DNA of 64,000 nucleotides from Protopterus annectens (Eukaryota; Chordata; Ceratodontiformes; Protopteridae), in the NCBI RefSeq assembly GCF_019279795.1, contig NC_056749.1, positions 581,679,415 through 581,743,414 on the forward strand, written 5' to 3'. The notes under the pieces were generated by a model, which was given only the letters and a program-made list of their open reading frames with translations, made no database searches and was not told where the DNA came from. This document shows positions 58,251-64,000 of this stretch, piece after piece (position 1 is the first letter of the stretch; each line of letters starts with the position of its first letter). The position numbers were made by a program, and so were the translations under genes.

Positions 58251-58286
58251 AATAAAACACACTGATTTGAGAACCATCTTTATACC

Positions 58287-58628
58287 GGGTCTGTATTGAA
58301 TGTTTGAAAATTCAAAATTTCGAGTGTCATATGGTCGACACCATATGATCGTATTTTTGAATGTTCAAACATTGTAATGGAGATCGCCGTACAGCGCGGA
58401 ATGGGAAGATTTCCTTTTTCTGCATTGTAGTGCGATCTCGGAGTTGGTATAATTAAAGAGCGGGGGTGGTGGGTGCTGGGGACTTGCCCCCCTGCTTAAA
58501 ACGTTCAGGTAGGTATTTTGTGTAGTTTATTTTTTTTATTAGATATTCGAACTTTTGAAAGTTCAATCATATGGTGTCGACCATATGACAGTCGAACTTT
58601 CAAAAGTTCGATTATCTAATATAGACCC
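58287..58628 (+). mobile_element. Hairpin-chain element, copy F, with target duplication and empty site
   Basis: CTTTATACC stands at 58278-58286 and 58629-58637. The uninterrupted site ccatctttataccagtacat exists in the opposite arm (complement at 59402-59420), which proves the insertion and its ends. Both termini are long palindromes: left about 58287-58376, around CATATGGTCGACACCATATG; right about 58538-58628, around CATATGGTGTCGACCATATG. Ends read GGGTCTGTATT...AATATAGACCC. The core at 58431-58500 has GTAGTGCGATCTCGGAGTTGG and a G-run/C-run hairpin. No coding frame. An 8-9-bp duplication with GG..CC ends fits Merlin, hAT or Mutator-type DNA transposons; assignment is open. Confidence 0.88.
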
Positions 58629-59443
58629 CTTTATACCAGTACATGTTGCATAATACATAAAATTGAGCCAATGATATGGTCAAAAAAAATCATGTGAAAA
58701 AATCAGATAAACAATATTATTTAAATAAAATGTTAATATTCAAACTGAGCTAGCTTGCTACAAATAGAAAACTATTATATATTAAATACCTTCAGCATAT
58801 GTCTAAAAAAACAGGCACAGTAATGCATATAAAATGTTAAAATACTTAAAGTTTCATAGATTTTTCTTTCAGGGCTGGAAGAATAGTCAAGGAATCATTT
58901 ATACTTGTGGAAAATTAGCTGCTAGTCTGAGTTGCCACACCAGCTCTTTTTTACTTAATAAATTCTTCCAGTCACCCCCCCCTCCAAATCTATGTCCATT
59001 GTATCCAGAGTACCAAATTTAAAACCTATAAAACTGAAACAAGCGAGGGAATGCCTATATAATGCATTTATGTCCTTCTTGATTTTGATGTCATTTATGT
59101 TCTCATAGAGTCACACTAGCAGCTAATTTTCCACCAGGTATAAATGATTCCTTGACTATTCTTCCAGCCCTGAAAGAAAAATCTATGAAACTTTAAGTAT
59201 TTTAACATTTTTATTTGCATTACTGTGCCTGTTATTTTGGACATATGCTGAAGGTATTTAATATATAACAGTTTTCTACTTGTAGCAAGCTAGGTCAGTT
59301 TGAATATTAACATTTTGTTTAATTACTATTGTTCATGTGATATTTTTCACGTGATTTTTTTCTTACCACATCATTGGCTCAGATTTATGTATTATGTAAC
59401 ATGTACTGGTATAAAGATGGTTCCCAGATCAGTGTGCTTTATT

Positions 59444-59473
59444 CTGATGAAGTCTTCTATGTGAAAAACGAAA
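59444..59473 (+). ncRNA. Hammerhead-type core, right arm
   Basis: CTGATGA (59444-59450), AGTCTTCTATGTGAAAAAC as imperfect stem II, GAAA (59470-59473), then CCGCTTAA and the Penelope-type tail tgtttttactgcaataaatg and ttgttcgg. It differs from the left-arm core at a few positions. Confidence 0.6.
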
Positions 59474-59531
59474 CCGCTTAATATTGGTGTGTTTTTACTG
59501 CAATAAATGGAGTTAATACACAAGCTTGTTC

Positions 59532-60209
59532 GGTGCATTTTCTGTTTGGTTCCTGGTCTTCTGTTATTTGAATTACACCAGATATTTGGATTTTAATAGA
59601 AATGTATATCACTAAAGGGAAAAATTAGAATTCTGTGGTGTGACCAGAGGTCACACTCTCCCTTGCCCATTTATCCAGGATGGAGGGTTGTAATAAGCTT
59701 CTGTGGCATGACTACTACTCTTGGGTGGAGAAGAGTCTCCCACACAGAAGGTTTTGAGGGAAAGAGGTAGTCACAGCCATGTGGTGGCTCAGTTGCTGGC
59801 TGCAGATTTGATCCCAGGCTTACACCCTTCCTGTTTAAGCTGGGTTCTCTTAACCCAGCAAGACTGCTTTCTTTTCTGCTAATATTCATCTTGTATATTT
59901 TGCCTTCTATAAAACGGACATGCTTTAGATGGATAGTTACAATAGCAGCTAGGGGTAGGGAGTGAAAGTACAGTTATATACATACTTACTATAATAGTAG
60001 ATGTCTTGTTGATCACTCTTGCAGTTTTACATAAGGGATATGAGTGCAAATACCTAAGAACTTACTTGATTACAACCAAATACTGAAGCAGAAGGAGACG
60101 TAACTATTTACATATGCATAAGTTCTCCAAAAAGAAGGAAGGAAAGATAAAAAAAAATGTCTGCCTTGGCCAGGAAGTATAAAACAAGTCCTTAAATGGG
60201 GAGGGGTGA
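59532..60209. other. No gene recognised
   Basis: No supported coding or repeat feature. Confidence 0.5.
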
Positions 60210-60285
60210 TACTATGACAGTGATCATTAGGACATACACTGTTATGGTAAGCTCATTATGTCCTTCCAAGATCACTGTTGTAGTA
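60210..60285. repeat. Hairpin next to the DIRS-like 3' end
   Basis: TACTATGACAGTGATC..GGACATA (60210-60236) is the near reverse complement of TATGTCC..GATCACTGTTGTAGTA (60257-60285), with a loop of about 20 bases. It lies about 30 bases beyond the stop of the recombinase frame. DIRS-type elements have unusual inverted or split terminal repeats, so this may belong to the element's 3' end. Confidence 0.7.
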
Positions 60286-60313
60286 TTACTAACTGGATGG
60301 GTGAGTACTAAAG

Positions 60314-61441
60314 CTAATCGGAAGGATGGGAGGAGGAAGAAAGAGCAGAGTCATGGTCCAGCAAGCCTTGGAGGATGGAAACAGCAGATCTTGCTCTGGC
60401 TCTAGAAAACACATCCAACTTGTAGTGTTTAGTAAAAGTGTGAACTAGGACCATGCACCTGCCTCAAGAATAGTTCTGGAATCCAAATCCTTGATGAAAT
60501 CTCCAAAAGAAGCTACAGGCCTAGTGGAATGAGCATTGACTGAGGTGGGAAGCTGTTTTTCTTGAAAGGAGTAACAAAAGGAAATGGATTTAGAAATCCA
60601 GGAACAAAAATCGTTTGCTTAGAAACTATCAAATCCAGATTTTTTTAAAGGACACAAAGAGCCAGTTTCATTAGTTAATGTCCTTAGTCTTGTCCAAGCA
60701 AAATCTAAGCTTTCTATATGCATCCAATGAATGAAGAATTCCCTCCTCCCTGTTTTGAGGAGATGGAAGAAAGATTGATGGATTGGTTCAAAAACAACTC
60801 ATTAATCACCTTGGGTATGAAGAAAGGACTAGTTCTAACAGCTAACATACCCTGTGGAATGCAAGGAAGTTTGTAATAGCCATCAAAGCTTGCAGCTTAG
60901 AAACTCTCTTAGCAGATGTAAAAGCCACTAAGAAAACAGGTTTCCGTGTACAAAGTTTTAAGGAAGAACTGGTGGCTGATTCAAAAGGCACTAAGCTCAG
61001 TTTATCCAGAAAGGGGTTCAGGTCTCAAGGAGGAGGAACTGGTTTTCTTGGTGGCCTAATGTGCAGGATGCCTTTTAAAAATCATTTGACCCCAGAACAT
61101 AAAGAAAGGGATGGATCCCTAGACAGACAAGCAGATATGACTGACAGATGAGCTTTCACAGCAGGGTATACCTGGCCATAGTTGAGCAATTCACATAAGT
61201 AAGAAAAAACAGTAAGAATCCCCACTAGGAAAGGGTCCAGTTTCTTCTTCTGGCACCATAAAGAAAATCTCTTCCATGCAGAAACATAAGCTTTTCTAGT
61301 TGTTTTCTAGCCTCCTGTAAAACCTGAAGCACATCCTTAGAAAAGATGTGCCTAAAAGGAATCAAACCTCTATCACTCATAATCAATTGTAGAGTTTGAG
61401 GATGAGGGTGAATGAGAGAACCCTTGTTTTGTGTGAGCAGG
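60314..61441 (-). pseudogene. DIRS-like tyrosine recombinase
   Basis: DIRS elements integrate with a tyrosine recombinase instead of an integrase. Reading on the minus strand from 61441: DLLTQNKGSLIHPHP (the link after RNase H), YLCELLNYGQVYPAVKAHLSVISA (61215-61145), GILHIRPPRKPVPPP, and VPFESATSSSLKLCTRKPVFLVAFTSAKRVSKL (60990-60890), the region with the first catalytic Arg. Next are CLDKTKDI (60700-60680), AHSTRP (60535-60519), the H-x-x-R box, and KHYKLDV, with the nucleophilic Tyr codon at 60422-60424. It ends at a stop at 60314-60316. Several frameshifts and stops make it inactive. Confidence 0.85.
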
Positions 61442-62745
61442 TCCATAGGTAGGTACTAGGCTATTGGCCCTAGGGCCTATATAAGCCTAGCCAAACTGTA
61501 CCCTGCTTTTTGAGCTTTTTGACACCCACGAAAATTATTTTCCTGTGCCCCTGTCAAGCAGAGCCACAGAAGTGATCCCCGGGATGAATTTCAAATCTCC
61601 CATCCAATCATCATATTTTTCTTGAAGAGTGCTAACGAGGGGCTTTGTTTTATATAGATAGATAGTTTGTTCCAGAGTATGGGAAGTCGCTGGGACTGGA
61701 ATCTATCCCTCCAGCATGTTCTGTTTATTGTGGTGACAAGGTTTAGGTCCCTAGAGCGTGTAGCTCGAAGGGATTGGGATTTCTTTAAGTAGAGCATGTC
61801 CAACAGCTCTGGGTTTGACATAGATTTATATGTTAGGCAGAGATCACCTCTGAGTAGGCGATATGCGACAGAGTAAAACTGGAGTTTTTTGAGATGGTCT
61901 GCATAGGGCATCTGTTTGAGGCTGGTAATCCTCTTTGTGAGGTATTTCTGCAGCCTTTCCAGTTGTTGTAGATGTCTTGTAAGGTACATACCAAAAGGGG
62001 CGTTGTACTCTATAATGGGTCTAATGAGTGATGAGTAGAGGGGAACATTAACCTCTTTTTTCCTGGATGAGAAACCTTTTGTGATGAGGTGTGCCACATA
62101 GAAAGATTTCCTGACTACTGTGGCAATGTGATTATCAAAGGAGAGACTACTGTCCACCTGTGTCCCAAGGTCTCTTATCACACTTTCGCTGTTAAGTAGA
62201 CTACCTCCTATGTGGTAGTTCATGGGTACAGAGTTTTTACCAAAAGGGATGACAATGCACTTTTTGGCATTGAGCTTGAGGACATGGCTTTGACACCAGG
62301 CCTCTGTCTCAGTGAGGCTCTTTTGTAGGATGTCCACATCATTAGGAGCTTTGATTGTGGCTCCTAGTTTGCAGTCATCTGCGAACTTTGTTAGCCAAAG
62401 ACCTTCTGTGTTAGCGTGTACTTCGGAGAAGTAGATACCAAACAGGAGAGGACCCAGGACTGAACCCTGTGGTACTCCACTTGTCACTGGTCTGAAGTTG
62501 GATTTAGAGTCTGCTATTTCACAGTGTGGGTTCTGTCAGTGAGCCAGTTGGCAACCCATCTTGTGACATAGGGATTTATACCTAGCTTAGTGAGTTTATC
62601 TATAATTCTAGAGTGGGGGATGGTGTTGAAAGCCTTGGTGAGATCTAGAGAGGCTGTGTGAACCACCTTATCCTCATCTACAGCTTTGGCGACCACTTCA
62701 AAGAAGTCTATCAGGTTTAGGTGACATGATTGCCCCTGGCCAGAT
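61442..62745 (-). mobile_element. CR1-like LINE inserted in the DIRS-like element (copy 5)
   Basis: The longest CR1-like copy. Minus-strand order: SCHLNLIDFFEVVAKAVDE, then SLDLTKAFNTIPHSRIIDKL (palm motif A), WVANWLTDRTHTVK (end of the frame 62834-62514). After a one-base loss near 62515 comes the 298-residue frame 62487-61591 with SGVPQGSVLGPLLF (motif B), KFADDCKLGA (catalytic Asp pair, about 62390-62370) and the full post-RT region to FKKN. The 3' end at 61442-61500 has the family block and CCTATGGAC. It is the least damaged copy. Its 5' truncation falls inside RT, and the exact junction with DIRS sequence is within 62735-62775. Confidence 0.95.
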
Positions 62746-63084
62746 GGTAGAGACCAGTGCTGTCTGGGCCAAAAGGGAGTCACCAACAAGATTTTTGGCT
62801 TATTCTTCATAACTGTATGGAGGACTCTTGGCAACAGAGGTAGGAGACAGAAGGTATAGATGAACCTCCTAGTCTAAGAAAAGGACATAGCATCCATTTT
62901 CCATGCCTGCGAGTGAGAGTATGGATCGCCAGAGCAGAGCAGAGCTAGCTATCTGTTATGGGTTGAAGCAAAAAGCTCTATCTGTGGAATATCCCACTGA
63001 AGGACAATGTCAAAAAAGACCTCCCTGTTTTGCATCCATTTGTGAGTGTATACCAATATGTCTTCCACTGGGTTCCTTTGGTGG
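62746..63084 (-). pseudogene. DIRS-like polyprotein, region between RNase H and recombinase
   Basis: Minus strand: NREVFFDIVLQWDIPQIELFASTHN (63010-62955), then ALLCSGDPYS, AWKMDAMS, LPLLPRVLHTVMKNKPKILLVTPFWPRQHW (62845-62755). The D/ELFAS..N, DA, and LI.P.WP..W words are those found after RNase H in DIRS-type pol proteins. It is separated from the recombinase by the minus-strand CR1 and from RNase H by the plus-strand CR1. Confidence 0.8.
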
Positions 63085-63810
63085 TCACCAAGTGGTTAGA
63101 AAGACCTTCTACATAGCCCACCTCATCACGAAGGGTTTCACATCTAGATCAAGAGAGGTAATCGTGCCCCTTTATTCATCCCTCATCAGGCCCATCATAG
63201 AATACAATGCCCCTTTTGGGATGTACCTTACCCGACACCTGCAGCAATTAGAAAGACCCCAAAAGTATCTCACCAAGAGGATCAAGGGTCTCAAACAGAT
63301 GCCATATGCTGCTCGGTTAAAAAAACTCCAGCTCTACTCAGTTGCATACCGCCTACTTCGAGGCGATCTATGCCTGACATACAAAGCTATGTCAAATCCA
63401 GAATTAATGGACATGCTCCACCTCAGTAAATCTAAATCCCTTAGAGCCACATGCTCGAGGGACTTGAACCTCAGCACAGAAATAAATAGAACTTGCTGGA
63501 GGGACAGGTTCATAACCCAGAGGCTCCCTTCGCTCTGGAATAGAATTCCAGTTCATGTGAGGCAGAGCACCTCACTGAATCTCTTCAAGAAGAATCTCGA
63601 TAAGTGGATGGGGGATCGTAGGTTTGTCCCAGGGATTACCCCCGTGTCACTATTAGACAGAGGCACAGTAAACTAAACCTTAAAAAGGGCACAGTATACT
63701 CAAATCAAGGGGTGGCGTAAGCCATACAGAATCGAGCTAGGTTTATAATTGCCCCAGGACAGATAGCCTAGTATGAACCTATGAACCTATGAACCTTTGA
63801 ACCTATAAAC
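63085..63810 (+). mobile_element. CR1-like LINE inserted in the DIRS-like element (copy 6)
   Basis: A 5'-truncated copy starting at VVRKTFYIAHLITKGFTSRS and open without a break through SLIRPIIEYNAPFGMYL, RLLRGDLCLTYKAMSNPEL and SLLDRGTVN to a stop at 63674-63676. The 3' UTR follows, then an array of four to five octamers (CCTATGAA CCTATGAA CCTTTGAA CCTATAAA type) at 63772-63810. The intact frame of about 197 residues and long octamer array make it one of the youngest copies. The upstream part of the open frame (62903-63084) is antisense DIRS sequence and not part of a protein. Confidence 0.95.
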
Positions 63811-64000
63811 TGCCTGAAGAATAAGATTGTGTTGAAGAGCAATGTTCCATGCCATCAAGGCCAATCTGCAAAGACAGTAAGGCTTGATACCACCTTGCTT
63901 TTTTATGTACAACATGACTATAGTGTTGTCTTTGAATACCTTGAAGGGACCTGGACACCAAATATGAGTAAGAACTAAAAGGCCAGGTTCAGAGCCTTTA
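63811..64000 (-). pseudogene. DIRS-like RNase H region, partial at window end
   Basis: Minus strand: VFKDNTIVMLYIKKQGGIKP (63937-63880), matching the DN.T.V.YINKQGGT.S block of DIRS-type RNase H with its catalytic Asp, then WNIALQHNLILQA. It continues in the orientation of 62746-63084 after removal of the CR1 insertion, and runs out of the window upstream. Confidence 0.8.

Larger units (their letters stand above)
58162..59531. repeat. Large inverted repeat carrying Penelope-type tails
   Basis: The left arm (58162-58928, containing a 342-bp insertion at 58287-58628) is the near reverse complement of the right arm (59113-59531). Arm words include gaacaagcctg / caagcttgttc at the outer ends, accatctttatacc, agtacatgttgcataatac, gctagcttgct and gtcaaggaatcatttatac at the inner ends. 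The spacer is about 185 bp. Each arm has a hammerhead-type core pointing outward. Without the insertion the arms are about 420 bp. No reading frame. Confidence 0.9.

Overview
This is a repeat-rich stretch of a non-mammalian vertebrate nuclear genome holding one recognisable host gene. The gene is a PRSS23-type secreted serine protease (coding exon 36327-37412, + strand). It has the RRKR processing site, the His/Asp/Ser triad and a 3' splice site just before the start codon. The organism is inferred from the repeats: a V-SINE with an 18-bp target duplication, Penelope-like, DIRS-like, CR1-like, L2-like, L1/Tx1-like and R4-like elements, a Ty3 relic, and long CA/GT microsatellites. This mix fits a lungfish, amphibian or other non-amniote vertebrate better than a mammal or bird. 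The species cannot be fixed from sequence alone.

Layout. 1-1316: 3' pieces of a CR1-like and an L2-like LINE. 2099-2400: first copy of an unnamed element built of hairpins. 6262-10890: a nearly complete Penelope-like element (N-terminal region, reverse transcriptase, GIY-YIG endonuclease, hammerhead-type tail), split by a CR1-like insertion at about 7934-9050. 13.8-16.6 kb: more Penelope relics and a 600-bp fold-back element. 16.65-19.03 kb: an L1/Tx1-like LINE relic, followed by a decayed CR1. 21-27 kb: small inverted-repeat elements, a hAT-type MITE with an 8-bp target duplication, microsatellites and a 157-bp tandem repeat. 27.2-31.0 kb: a long L2-like LINE with endonuclease and reverse transcriptase segments. 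36.3-37.4 kb: PRSS23. 40.5 kb: V-SINE. 43.6-45.0 kb: two more hairpin elements, one carrying a telomere-like 27-bp minisatellite. 45.3-47.5 kb: R4-like LINE. 49.3-51.4 kb: second L1/Tx1-like LINE. 52.3-53.5 kb: Ty3-type pol relic. 56.7-57.0 kb: DIRS-type RT fragment. 58.2-59.5 kb: a large inverted repeat with hammerhead motifs in both arms, one arm carrying a hairpin element. 60.2-64.0 kb: a DIRS-like retrotransposon (RNase H region and tyrosine recombinase) cut by two CR1-like insertions in opposite orientations.

The most unusual content is the hairpin-chain element family: six candidate copies, five sharing a conserved core. Its ends fold on themselves (GGGTC...GACCC) and target duplications look 8-9 bp long. 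One copy has a natural empty site in the opposite arm of the surrounding inverted repeat. Nearly every transposon reading frame is broken, so these entries describe relics rather than working genes. Boundaries of old repeats are approximate.
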